From positions 1 through 59,864 of the forward strand of contig JAQBQH010000382.1 of assembly GCA_028287105.1 (NCBI GenBank): DNA of 59,864 nucleotides. Direction: 5' to 3'. This DNA comes from Myxococcales bacterium. Lineage in GTDB: Bacteria > Myxococcota_A > Polyangia > Palsa-1104. This document shows, piece by piece, positions 34,781 to 43,094 of the stretch (positions within the stretch are counted from its first letter, which is position 1; each line of letters opens with the position of its first letter). The notes below the pieces were generated by a model. The model was not told the DNA's origin. It saw nothing but the letters and a program-made list of their open reading frames with translations, and did not search any database. The position numbers and the translations under genes are program-made.

Positions 34781-34830
34781 TTCCACGCAGCTGATTCCAC
34801 GCAGCTGATTCCACGCAGCTGATTCCGCGG
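34778..34830. repeat. 14-bp tandem repeat after the receiver gene
   Basis: The unit TGATTCCACGCAGC is present three times exactly (34778-34791, 34792-34805, 34806-34819), then partly in TGATTCCGCGG. The first TGA is the stop of the receiver gene. Probably slippage-prone DNA. Confidence 0.9.
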
Positions 34831-34846
34831 TTTGCACGAAAGGGCG

Positions 34847-35614
34847 GTGTCGTCGTACGGTGACGGCGCCTTGACGCCTCGCCGTCTCGTCCTCGTCTTC
34901 TGCCGCTCGCCGCGCGATGAGAGTCGCGTCAAGCCGCTCGCCGCGCGCAGCCGGCCGCAGGCCGAACGGCTGCATCGCGCGCTGCTCGAGCGCGCCCTCG
35001 CCGCCGCCGCCGAAACTGGCGCCGACGTCCGCCTCGTCACCACGCCGGCGGTCGATGACATGCGCGCGCTCGCCGCCCGCTACGTTCCGGCGGCCCGCCT
35101 CGAGGTCACGCTGCAACGCGGCGACAGCTTCGGCGCGCGCCTCGAGGCGGCCGTGCGCGACGCCTTCGCCGATGGCTACGGTCCCATCGCGCTCCTCGGC
35201 GGCGACACCGCCGACCTCACCGGCGCGCACCTCGCCGGCGCCTTCGCCGCGCTCGACCGAGGCGCCGGCGCCGTCGTCGGCCCCGCGCGCGACGGCGGCT
35301 ATTACCTCCTCGCGCTCGCCGCCTTCACGCGCGCCCCCTTCGACGGCGTCGCCCTGCAGACCAGCGCCACCTTCGCCGCGACCGTGGCCGCCCTCGCCGC
35401 CACCGGCCTCGACGTCGCCACGCTCTCGCCGCTCCGCGACGTCGACGATGCCGAGGGCGTCGTCGCGCTCGCGCGTTTCGGGAGCGCGCCCGAGCGTCGC
35501 GCGGCGCTCGCGCTCCTCTCCGCGCTCGTCGCTCCGCTCGCGCGCCTCGCCCTACCCCGCCTGCTCGCCTCTGCCGTCACGCACGAAGCCCGCGGTCCGC
35601 CAATCCTCCGCTGA
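34847..35614 (+). CDS. DUF2064/TIGR04282 family glycosyltransferase-like protein
   Basis: Protein of about 255 residues with a GT-A nucleotidyl/glycosyl-transferase-like layout: N-terminal RLVLVFCRSPRDESRVKPL, LLGGDTADLTGAHL and the VVGPARDGGYYLLAL motif that marks this family. Members often accompany radical SAM or sugar-modification genes, but none is here. The GTG at 34847 with AAAGGG upstream is the best start; a TTG at 34832 is possible. It precedes the porin/ABC operon by 39 bp and may be the first gene of that unit. Confidence 0.8.
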   Translation: MSSYGDGALTPRRLVLVFCRSPRDESRVKPLAARSRPQAERLHRALLERALAAAAETGADVRLVTTPAVDDMRALAARYVPAARLEVTLQRGDSFGARLEAAVRDAFADGYGPIALLGGDTADLTGAHLAGAFAALDRGAGAVVGPARDGGYYLLALAAFTRAPFDGVALQTSATFAATVAALAATGLDVATLSPLRDVDDAEGVVALARFGSAPERRAALALLSALVAPLARLALPRLLASAVTHEARGPPILR

Positions 35615-35653
35615 CGCTGTCTCGTACTGCCCAAGACAACCAGGAGGTAAGGC

Positions 35654-37003
35654 ATGCGTATTGTCGTCATGACGCTCGCCGCGATGCTCGTTTGCGCACA
35701 AGCACAAGCGCACGCGCAAGGCACCGCGCCGCCGACGCCCGACTCGGCCCCGCCGCAGTCACCGGCGCCGCAGGCGGAGATGTCGGAAGTGAAATCGAAG
35801 ATGCACTCGATGTACGAAGACTTTCGTACCTTCAAGGAGCGCCTGCCGTTCAGCCTCGGCGCCGGCGTCTACCTCTTCTATTATCAGCCGCTCGACAACA
35901 CGACCTTCTCGCCCACCGACAAGAACGGCTACTTCCAGGTCTACGCGTTCTATCTCACGCTCGACAAAGAGGTGCTCACGCGCCACGGCGCCATCGGCGG
36001 CCACGCCGAGATCCGCATGCGCGACGGCGGCCACATCGGCGCGGGCGGCGCCAACCAATATCTGCGCGGCTTCTTCTCGTCGAACATCTGGTTCCAGGAG
36101 CTCTACGCCTACTACCGGCCGACGTCGTGGCTCAACCTCAAGGCGGGCAAGGTCTATCGCAAGGTCGGCATCTTCTGGGACGACTCGTTCTTCGGGAACC
36201 TGCAGTACTTCGACGGCAACAAGCTGGCGCCGCACTGGGGCCTCTCGCTCGAGGGACAGCGCGACTTCGCGGGCGGCAAGCTCGGCCTCGACTACTCGGT
36301 CCAGTACTTCTACAACGGCAGCGGCACCAACGGCTCGCTCGACTATGGCCGCACGCTCGGCTCGCCCGAGACGGCCACCAGCGTTCAAGCCGTGCGTGAC
36401 TTCAGCCCGACCGCGGAGGGCGCCGTCGACGCGACCGGCACGCGCATGGCGGAGCTCAAGCACGTCATCGACGCGCGCGTCGCCGCGACCCTCCATCCCG
36501 CAAAGGCGCTCTACGTCACCGCCGGCGTCTCGGGGCTCAACGGCCGCGTCGCGCGCGTCTGGAAACAGGGGCTCACCATGACCCCCGCCACCGACGAGAG
36601 TCAGTTCTCGCAAGTGGCCGGCGAGCTCACCGTCGGCGGCACCGTCGGCCCGGTCGGCTGGCGACTGCTCGGCGAATATCTGCACCAGTTCGGCCCCGCC
36701 ATGCGCGAGACCGACTACGTCCTCGCCGGCGCCAAGGCGACCTGGCGCGGGCTCGCCGCGTACGTCAACTGCAGCTACGCGCGCTACGACCTCGCGCCCG
36801 CGATCCAGGAGCTCATCATCCAGCCCGGCCTCACGTACACGATCGGTGGCGGCCTGGCGGTGCTGGTCGAGTACGACGAGTGGCAGCGCAGAGATCCGCG
36901 CGGCGTCGCCTTCCCGCTGCAGGCCGCCAACCCGAGCGGCACCACCACCGGTTTCTACGCCATCGACCGGTCCCTCAACGTCGTCCTGGCGTACAGCTAC
37001 TAG
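35654..37003 (+). CDS. Outer-membrane porin-like beta-barrel protein
   Basis: Protein of 449 residues. A signal peptide ends AHA-QG, followed by a Pro-rich and short helical segment (MSEVKSKMHSMYEDF). The long remainder has alternating hydrophobic/aromatic strands (YLFYYQPLD, LKAGKVYRKVGIFWDDSF, LDYSVQYFYNG) and ends in an aromatic residue (AYSY), as in outer-membrane barrels of the phosphate/oligosaccharide-porin type. A strong AGGAGGT precedes the ATG. It is followed 9 bp later by an ABC substrate-binding protein gene, so it probably passes that system's ligand across the outer membrane. Confidence 0.85.
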   Translation: MRIVVMTLAAMLVCAQAQAHAQGTAPPTPDSAPPQSPAPQAEMSEVKSKMHSMYEDFRTFKERLPFSLGAGVYLFYYQPLDNTTFSPTDKNGYFQVYAFYLTLDKEVLTRHGAIGGHAEIRMRDGGHIGAGGANQYLRGFFSSNIWFQELYAYYRPTSWLNLKAGKVYRKVGIFWDDSFFGNLQYFDGNKLAPHWGLSLEGQRDFAGGKLGLDYSVQYFYNGSGTNGSLDYGRTLGSPETATSVQAVRDFSPTAEGAVDATGTRMAELKHVIDARVAATLHPAKALYVTAGVSGLNGRVARVWKQGLTMTPATDESQFSQVAGELTVGGTVGPVGWRLLGEYLHQFGPAMRETDYVLAGAKATWRGLAAYVNCSYARYDLAPAIQELIIQPGLTYTIGGGLAVLVEYDEWQRRDPRGVAFPLQAANPSGTTTGFYAIDRSLNVVLAYSY

Positions 37004-37012
37004 GAGCCCGTC

Positions 37013-38011
37013 ATGCGCGCATCGATCTTCGTTTTCCTGTGCCTCGCCGGCGTCGCCCACGCCGCCGACGACTCGGTCATTCAATACGACTGCATTCCCA
37101 ACTACGCCAACTGGGGCGGCGTCACCGCGCTCTACAAGCAAAAGAGCGGCGTGACCGTGCCGCCCGATCCCAAGGGCTCGTCGGTGGCGATGGCCGCCCT
37201 CGAGCGCGAAAAGGACGCACCGCGCGCCGACTGCGCCTACTACTCGGGTGCGATCGGAGTCGCGGCCTCGCAGAAGGGATTGCATCAGCCGTACAAGCCG
37301 ACCGGCTGGGACAAGATCCCGGCCGGGCTCAAGGACAAGGACGGCCAATGGTGGACCGTGCACACCGGCACCATCGCGCTGGTGATCAACACCAAGGCGC
37401 TCGGCGCCGTGCCGATGCCGAAGACGTGGGACGACCTCCTCAAGCCAGAATACAAAGGCAAGGTCACCTACGACGACCCGACGTGGGGCGGCACGGGCTT
37501 CACGTTCGTGTACGGCATCAACGCGCTCAAGGGCGGCAGCGCGACCAACTGGAAGCCGGGGCTGGAGTGGCTCAAGAAGCTCGACGCCAACATCAGCCGC
37601 TACCCGCGCGAGAGCATCTATAACGACGTGCTGCGCGGCGAGGTGGCCATCTGGATCAACGCCGACGGCAACGGCTACAAGATGAAGTGGGTGGACAAGG
37701 GTCCCGTCGAGGTCGTGGTGCCGAAGGACGGCACCGTTTCCATGCCGCTCGTCATGGGCATGGTCAAGGGCGCGCCGCACGTCGCGGCGACGAAGAAGTA
37801 CTTCGATTGGCTCCTGTCGGCCGAGGCGCAGGCGGAGTTCGCCAAGAGCTTCTTCCGGCCGGTGGTGCCGGGCGCGCTGCCGGCGGAGCTGCGCGACAAG
37901 TTCCTCCCCGACGCGGCCTACGCGGGCGTCAAAAATCTGCCGCTCGCCGAGATGGCGACGGCGTCCGAGGGTCTCAAGAAGGCCTGGCTTGCCGAGATCG
38001 GCAAGAAATAG
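37013..38011 (+). CDS. ABC transporter periplasmic substrate-binding protein
   Basis: Protein of 332 residues. A signal peptide (FVFLCLAGVAHAA) is followed by a cluster-F/iron-polyamine-type binding fold: DCAYYSGAIGV, WWTVHTGTIALVINTKAL, 'PKTWDDLLKPEYKGKVTY' and a C-terminal FDWLLSAEAQAEF. The family carries Fe(III), thiamine, sulfate or polyamines; ligand residues cannot be assigned with confidence. A GGAG site precedes the ATG. The permease gene starts 23 bp before its end. Confidence 0.88.
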   Translation: MRASIFVFLCLAGVAHAADDSVIQYDCIPNYANWGGVTALYKQKSGVTVPPDPKGSSVAMAALEREKDAPRADCAYYSGAIGVAASQKGLHQPYKPTGWDKIPAGLKDKDGQWWTVHTGTIALVINTKALGAVPMPKTWDDLLKPEYKGKVTYDDPTWGGTGFTFVYGINALKGGSATNWKPGLEWLKKLDANISRYPRESIYNDVLRGEVAIWINADGNGYKMKWVDKGPVEVVVPKDGTVSMPLVMGMVKGAPHVAATKKYFDWLLSAEAQAEFAKSFFRPVVPGALPAELRDKFLPDAAYAGVKNLPLAEMATASEGLKKAWLAEIGKK

Positions 38012-38786
38012 CGCGCTCCTGCCGGCGCTGCCGGCGGCGCTGGTCGTGGCGGGCGGCTTCGTGTGGCCGCTCGCCCGGCTGTGCGTGGCCGCGTTCTCGC
38101 GCGGCACCGAGTCGCACAGCGGCCTCTATCGGCTGTTCGCAGACAGCTACGCCCGGCGCGCGCTCGGCCACTCGCTGGCGCTGTCGCTCGTGGTAGCGCT
38201 GGCGTCGGTGGCGATCTGCCTGCCGGCGGCGCTGTCGCTGGCACGCGGGCGCTTCGTCGGACGCGCGCTCCTGCGCGGCGTGTTCGCCATTCCGCTGGCG
38301 CTCTCGGGTGTGGTCGTCGGCTTCCTCGCCGTCGCCATGCTGGGCAACGCGGGCGCGCTCCCCGCGCTGCTCCACACCGAGTGGCTGCGCGGCACCGCCT
38401 ACGGGCTCGGCGGGCTCGGCATCACCTACCTCTACTTCGAGATCCCGCGCGCGACGCTGACGATGGAGGCGGCGCTCGCCACCGTCGAGGATGGCCTGCT
38501 CGAGGCGGCCCGCACGCTCGGCGCCCGCCCTCGGCAGCTGGTGTGGCTGGTCTTCTGGCCGCTCTGCGCGCCGGCGCTGCGGGCGGCCTTCGGCGTCACC
38601 TTCGCCGCTTCGTTGGGCTCGTTCGGCGTCGCGCTCATCATCGCCGGTCGCTTTCCGCTTCTGCCCGTCGAGCTGTATCGATCGTTCACCGGAACGCTCG
38701 ACGAGCCGCTCGGCGCGGCGATGGCGCTGACGCTCGCGCTCCTGGCGATCGCGGTGCTCTGGGTCAGCGGACGGAGGGCGCGTTGA
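37989..38786 (+). CDS. ABC transporter permease (first)
   Basis: Protein of 265 residues with about six hydrophobic segments (ALSLVVALASVAICLPAAL, AIPLALSGVVVGFLAVAML). The cytoplasmic EAA loop is LLEAARTLGARPRQLVWLVF. It belongs to the BPD_transp_1 family of importers for iron, sulfate, molybdate or thiamine. The TTG at 37989 has AGAAGG seven bases upstream and overlaps the binding-protein gene, so it was kept as start. It ends in a TTGA overlap with the second permease. Confidence 0.88.
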   Translation: MPRSARNSALLPALPAALVVAGGFVWPLARLCVAAFSRGTESHSGLYRLFADSYARRALGHSLALSLVVALASVAICLPAALSLARGRFVGRALLRGVFAIPLALSGVVVGFLAVAMLGNAGALPALLHTEWLRGTAYGLGGLGITYLYFEIPRATLTMEAALATVEDGLLEAARTLGARPRQLVWLVFWPLCAPALRAAFGVTFAASLGSFGVALIIAGRFPLLPVELYRSFTGTLDEPLGAAMALTLALLAIAVLWVSGRRAR

Positions 38787-39586
38787 AGCGCCGCCGGCCG
38801 CTCATCATCTTCGGCGCCGTCGTGGCGCTGCTGCTGGCGACGTTCCTTTTGGTGCCGCTGGTCGTCGTCGTGGTGTCGGCGTTTTCACCGTCGGCGGCGC
38901 TCGGCGTCAGCTCCGAGCAGTGGGCGGCGGGCGCGGGCGCGGGTCGCGCGTTCCGCTACGTGCTCGCCACCTACGGCGCGCACCTGCGCACGTCGGCCCT
39001 CTTGGCGCTCTTGTCGGCGTCGGCGGCGCTGGCGCTCGGCCTTCCGGCGGGCCTGTCGCTCGGCGTGGCGCCGCGCACGCGCACCGCCGGCGCGCTCGAG
39101 ATCCTCCTGACCCTGCCGCTGGCCATGCCGGGCCTGACGGTGGCGCTGGCGCTCCTGACCGCGTACGGCGCCTACGCCGGCGATCTCGGGCTCCTCGTCC
39201 TCGGCCACGTCCTCTACACGCTGCCCTTTACGGTGCGTACCGTCGCCGCGGCCGCGCGCATGAGCGCGATCGCCTCGGCGCTCGAGGCGGCGCGCACGCT
39301 CGGGGCCACTCGCGTGCAGCGCGCGCGCTACCTGCTCTTGCCGTCGCTGCGCCGGGCCGCGCAGACCAGCCTGCTCTTGGCGCTGGCGGTGTCGTTCGGC
39401 GAGTTCAACGTGACGTTCCTGTTGGCGACGCCGGCGCACGGCACCTTCCCGACGGCGCTCTATTTGACCTATACGACCAACAGCTTTCCCGTCGCAGCGG
39501 CGGCCACCACCATCTTCCTCGCCGGCCTCGTGCCACTGCTCGCCGGAGCGCTGTGGCTCGGCGGCGAGCCGCAGCAGGGCGCCTGA
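38783..39586 (+). CDS. ABC transporter permease (second)
   Basis: Protein of 267 residues. Hydrophobic segments include LLLATFLLVPLVVVVVSAF and 'TLPLAMPGLTVALALLTAY'. The EAA loop is ALEAARTLGATRVQRARYLL and the last helix is TTIFLAGLVPLLAGALWLG. It starts at a TTG overlapping the first permease stop (TTGA) with GGAGGG upstream, and its own stop overlaps the ATPase start (TGATG). It forms the heterodimeric channel with the first permease. Confidence 0.88.
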   Translation: MKRRRPLIIFGAVVALLLATFLLVPLVVVVVSAFSPSAALGVSSEQWAAGAGAGRAFRYVLATYGAHLRTSALLALLSASAALALGLPAGLSLGVAPRTRTAGALEILLTLPLAMPGLTVALALLTAYGAYAGDLGLLVLGHVLYTLPFTVRTVAAAARMSAIASALEAARTLGATRVQRARYLLLPSLRRAAQTSLLLALAVSFGEFNVTFLLATPAHGTFPTALYLTYTTNSFPVAAAATTIFLAGLVPLLAGALWLGGEPQQGA

Positions 39587-40596
39587 TGCGCATCGACTTC
39601 GAGCATCTGACCGTCGAGGTTTCCGGCCATCGCGCGCTCGACGACATCAGCGGCGCCTTCGCCTCGGGCGGCGTCACCGCCGTCATCGGTCCGTCGGGCG
39701 CCGGCAAGTCGACGCTGCTGCGCGTGCTGGCCGGCCTCATCGCCCCCGACGCCGGCCGCGTCCGCTTCGACGGCGCGGACGTGACGTCGCTGCGCCCCGA
39801 GGAGCGGCGCCTCGGCGTCGTGTTTCAGGATCTGCGGCTCTTCGATTTCCTCTCGGCGCGCGACAACGTCGCCTTCGCGCCGCGGGTGGCGCGCGTGCCC
39901 GCTTCGTTGCAGCTCGAGCGCGTCGACGAGGCGCTGCGACTCGTGCGCGCCGGCGCCTTCGCCGACCGCCCCGCGCGCGTCCTCTCCGGCGGTGAACGGC
40001 AGCGCATCGCCATCGCCCGCGCGCTGGCCGCCCGCCCGCGCGCGCTGCTCCTCGACGAGCCGTTCGCCTCGCTCGATGCCGAGCTGCGCCGCTCCATTCG
40101 CGAGGAGCTGCGCGAGGTGGTGCGCGCGCTCGGCGTGACCGCCGTCGTCATCACGCACGATCGCGACGACGCCTTCGCGCTCGCGTCGCACTTCGTCGTC
40201 CTTTCGGCGGGCCGCATCGAGCAGGTCGGCGCCTCGAACGAGCTCTACCTCCACCCCGCCACCGAGTACGTGGCGACCCTGCTCGGCGAGGCCAACCTCG
40301 TCGCCATCGACGCGCGCGAAGGCGATCGGGTGCGCGTGAGCGGCCTCGTGCGCAGCGCTACCGGCAACGGCCGGCGCGTGCTGATCCGGCCCGAGCAGCT
40401 GCGCGTCGCCGGCGCCGCGACCGTCACCCCCACCGACGGATGGGCTGCGCGCGTGACCGACCTGCGCTGCTCCGGCGCCGGCTGGCGCGTGCAGCTCGAC
40501 GCCGGCTCGCTCGGGCCGCTCATCGCCTACGTCGCGACGCCGCCGGCGGGCGAGAACGTCTGGCTCGTTCCGCCCGAGGAGGTACACACGGTCTGA
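39586..40596 (+). CDS. ABC transporter ATP-binding protein
   Basis: Protein of 336 residues. Walker A GPSGAGKST, Q-loop VVFQDLRLF, signature LSGGERQRIAIARAL, Walker B ALLLDEP and switch His in VITHDRDDAF are all intact. The C-terminal ~90 residues (RVLIRPEQLRV) resemble a TOBE-type regulatory domain. It energises the adjacent permease pair. The D-loop reads SLDAELR, the usual CUT-type form. Confidence 0.94.
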   Translation: MRIDFEHLTVEVSGHRALDDISGAFASGGVTAVIGPSGAGKSTLLRVLAGLIAPDAGRVRFDGADVTSLRPEERRLGVVFQDLRLFDFLSARDNVAFAPRVARVPASLQLERVDEALRLVRAGAFADRPARVLSGGERQRIAIARALAARPRALLLDEPFASLDAELRRSIREELREVVRALGVTAVVITHDRDDAFALASHFVVLSAGRIEQVGASNELYLHPATEYVATLLGEANLVAIDAREGDRVRVSGLVRSATGNGRRVLIRPEQLRVAGAATVTPTDGWAARVTDLRCSGAGWRVQLDAGSLGPLIAYVATPPAGENVWLVPPEEVHTV

Positions 40597-40669
40597 TTAC
40601 AGAAGACACTCGATACCGCGCACGAGCGGCCGGCCCAGATAGAACGACGACCCTTTACAGGAGGCGCTC

Positions 40670-41860
40670 GTGACTCTGGACCTCACCGCTCAGCGCGGCA
40701 CACCACTCGACCAGCAGCGCTTCACCTGGCGCGAGATCGCCGGCGCGCTGCCCATCAGCAAGCTCGACGACGACGCCTTCACTCGCGTACGCGTCATCCT
40801 CATGAACGGGATCATGTCTGACGCGCTGCGCTTCAAGCACATCGCCAGCCGCCTCAATGGCCCGTTGCGCCGGCCGCTGGCCGAAGTGCGGCGCGTCGAG
40901 CAGCACATGCAGACGATGATCAACTGGCTCTTGCCCGCGGATCAGTCGCCCCTCGAGACCACCATCGGCTACGAGCAGGTCGCCATCGAAGTGACGGCCG
41001 CCATCGCGCAGCACGAGCCGGATCCGTATCTCGCGCAGGTCTACCGCTTCGGCCTGCTCGAAGACTTCGACCACCTCTATCGCTACTCCGCCCTCCTCGA
41101 TCGACTCGAGGGCAAGGACGCGAACAACATCTTGCAGAGCTACACCGATGTGCGCCCCGGCCGCCCGACCGCGGTCGAGCACCGCGCGCCGGTCGACGAT
41201 CTGCGCCGGCACTACGACCGCAAGATCGCCGCGCCCATCACCAAGCTCCACGCCATCACGCTCTTCGCCGGCGAGTATCAGACGCACGACTACTACATGC
41301 ACGTGGGGCCGCTCTTCTCCGATCCGGTCGCGCGAATGCTCTACGCCGAGATCGCGTCGATCGAGGAGCAACACGTAACGCAGTACGAATGTCTCGCCGA
41401 CCCCACCGAGTCGTGGCTGGAGAAGTGGCTGCTCCACGAGGCGACCGAGGTCTACAACTTCTGGGGCTGCATGCGTCAGGAGTCGAACCCGCGCCTCAAG
41501 GCGGTGTGGGAGCGCTTCCTCGACTACGAGCTGGGTCAGCTGTCGATGGTCAAGGATCTCTTCGAGCGCATCGAGAACCGCGACCCGTTCAGCGTCATTC
41601 CCAAGAAGCTGCCGGAGCCGATCGACTTCTCGAGCCAGCGCACCTTCGTACGCCAGGTCCTCAAAGACGAGGTCGACTTCCGCGCCGTCGGCACCGAGAT
41701 CGTGCCGCTCGAAAAGGAAACGCCGCGGTCGCCGTCGGTCTTGTATCGCGACCACATGAATAGCGAAGGCTCGCCGACGCAGATCGTCGCCGCGAATTAC
41801 GAGTGGCGGCCGGGCGGAGAGCTCATGGATCAAGCCGCCGTGCAGGCCACGGTTCACTAG
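40670..41860 (+). CDS. Ferritin-like superfamily protein (large)
   Basis: Protein of 396 residues, mainly helical. Candidate diiron ligands appear in pairs: 'ITLFAGEYQTHDYYMH', 'IASIEEQHVTQYECL', 'LLHEATEVYNFWGCM' and 'FLDYELGQLSMVKDL', consistent with a ferritin-like four-helix bundle. The function of such long members is not established. It starts at a GTG with AGGAGG upstream. The second ferritin-like gene begins 11 bp after its stop. Confidence 0.82.
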   Translation: MTLDLTAQRGTPLDQQRFTWREIAGALPISKLDDDAFTRVRVILMNGIMSDALRFKHIASRLNGPLRRPLAEVRRVEQHMQTMINWLLPADQSPLETTIGYEQVAIEVTAAIAQHEPDPYLAQVYRFGLLEDFDHLYRYSALLDRLEGKDANNILQSYTDVRPGRPTAVEHRAPVDDLRRHYDRKIAAPITKLHAITLFAGEYQTHDYYMHVGPLFSDPVARMLYAEIASIEEQHVTQYECLADPTESWLEKWLLHEATEVYNFWGCMRQESNPRLKAVWERFLDYELGQLSMVKDLFERIENRDPFSVIPKKLPEPIDFSSQRTFVRQVLKDEVDFRAVGTEIVPLEKETPRSPSVLYRDHMNSEGSPTQIVAANYEWRPGGELMDQAAVQATVH

Positions 41861-41871
41861 GAGCGACGACG

Positions 41872-42633
41872 ATGAAGACGCCAAACGATACGGGAATGAA
41901 TCGCACCGGCATCCAGACGTCGCCCATCGACAGTCGCGCCACCGAGCGCGGCGCCGAGGAGGGGCAGTCGACCTCGCTGGGGGGCGAATCGCGCATCGCC
42001 GAGGTGCGCCTCGAGATGGCGCGCATGGGCGAGACCGTCGGGTCGATGCCGCCGCCGGCCACCGTCAAGGGCATGGCCAAGACCGCGGTCACGATGATGA
42101 AGGGCGAGAGCCCGACGCTGCTCCTCAACAAGCTCGGCGAGCGGCTCGCGTTCGAGCGCTCCGGGGTGCGGCTGTACGAGGCGGTCATCGACAAGCTGCC
42201 CGCCTTCACCGTCGACGGCGCGCTCGCCGGCCCCGGCGTCGCCGATCTGCGCAAGATCCAGGAGGAGGAGCTGCGCCACGTCGACGTCTGCCGGCGCGCG
42301 ATCGAAAAGCTCGGCGGCGATCCGACGGCGATGACGCCGGCGGCCGACGTGACCGCCGTGGCGACGATGGGTCTTTTGCAGGTCGCCTGTGACCCGCGCA
42401 TGCAGCTCGCCGATTCGCTGCAGGCGCTGCTCGCCGCGGAGCTGATCGACAACGACGGCTGGGAGCTGTTGATCCAGCTGGCGCGCGGCTTCGGACAGGA
42501 CGAGATGGTTCAGGCGTTCACCCAGGCCAGCGACGAGGAGCATGTCCACCTGACGCTGGTCCGCACCTGGCTGGCGTCGATGGTCATGCACGAGGCCGGC
42601 ATCGAAGAGGCCATCGCGGCGCCGCTCGCGTAG
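41872..42633 (+). CDS. Ferritin-like domain protein
   Basis: Protein of 253 residues. A disordered, charged N-terminus of ~60 residues is followed by a helical bundle: LGERLAFERSGVRLYEAVI, KIQEEELRHVDVCRRAI, LLAAELIDNDGWELLIQL and 'ASDEEHVHLTLVRTW'. The repeated E..H pairs fit a diiron ferritin-like site, with an E-x-x-R in the first helix. AGGAG precedes the ATG. Co-transcribed with the larger ferritin-like gene, so a joint redox or metal role is likely. Confidence 0.85.
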   Translation: MKTPNDTGMNRTGIQTSPIDSRATERGAEEGQSTSLGGESRIAEVRLEMARMGETVGSMPPPATVKGMAKTAVTMMKGESPTLLLNKLGERLAFERSGVRLYEAVIDKLPAFTVDGALAGPGVADLRKIQEEELRHVDVCRRAIEKLGGDPTAMTPAADVTAVATMGLLQVACDPRMQLADSLQALLAAELIDNDGWELLIQLARGFGQDEMVQAFTQASDEEHVHLTLVRTWLASMVMHEAGIEEAIAAPLA

Positions 42634-42707
42634 CGCCCGCCTGCCCGGCGATTACTGTAACCGCGGTACTTGATGCGCTTGGCGGGCCATCTTAGGTTGC
42701 ACATGAC

Positions 42708-43001
42708 ATGGCAGTGACCGACGAAGTCATTCTGGTACAACGCGCCGTCGCCGGTGACGAGACCGCCACGCGAACGCTTCTGGAGGGTCTCCGTGCGCCA
42801 CTTTCCCAGCTCGCCGACAGCTGCGCCGCCACCGGCCTGGCCGAATGGGACGTCATCGAAACGATGGCAGCGGCGATCTCCGGCGCGCTCGCCTCGTTCG
42901 ACGGCGCCTGGGGTGTCACTTTTACGGAGCATGCGTCGCGCTCGATCCGTCGAGCCCTCGACGAGCTCATGAGCCGTCGCCCCGCCGCTCCGCTGAACTG
43001 A
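42708..43001 (+). CDS. Stand-alone degenerate sigma-70 region 2-like protein
   Basis: Protein of 97 residues. It aligns by eye with sigma regions 1.2-2.4 of primary/general sigma factors: LVQRAVAGDETATRTLL, then GLAEWDVIETMAAAISGAL in place of the DLIQEGNxGL helix, then FDGAWGVTFTEHASRSIRRAL in place of the F-ST-YA-WWIR-AI helix. The promoter-melting aromatics are lost (HASRSIRR) and regions 3 and 4 are absent. It probably does not initiate transcription; it could be a decoy or core-binding regulator. No good ribosome site. Confidence 0.65.
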   Translation: MAVTDEVILVQRAVAGDETATRTLLEGLRAPLSQLADSCAATGLAEWDVIETMAAAISGALASFDGAWGVTFTEHASRSIRRALDELMSRRPAAPLN

Positions 43002-43094
43002 GCTGATCCTGCCCCGCTGAGCCGAGTCACTCCCGCACCCGGGTCAGGTGCGTGTGGTATTGCGCCTAACGCGGCCGCGACGAGATTCGTCTGG

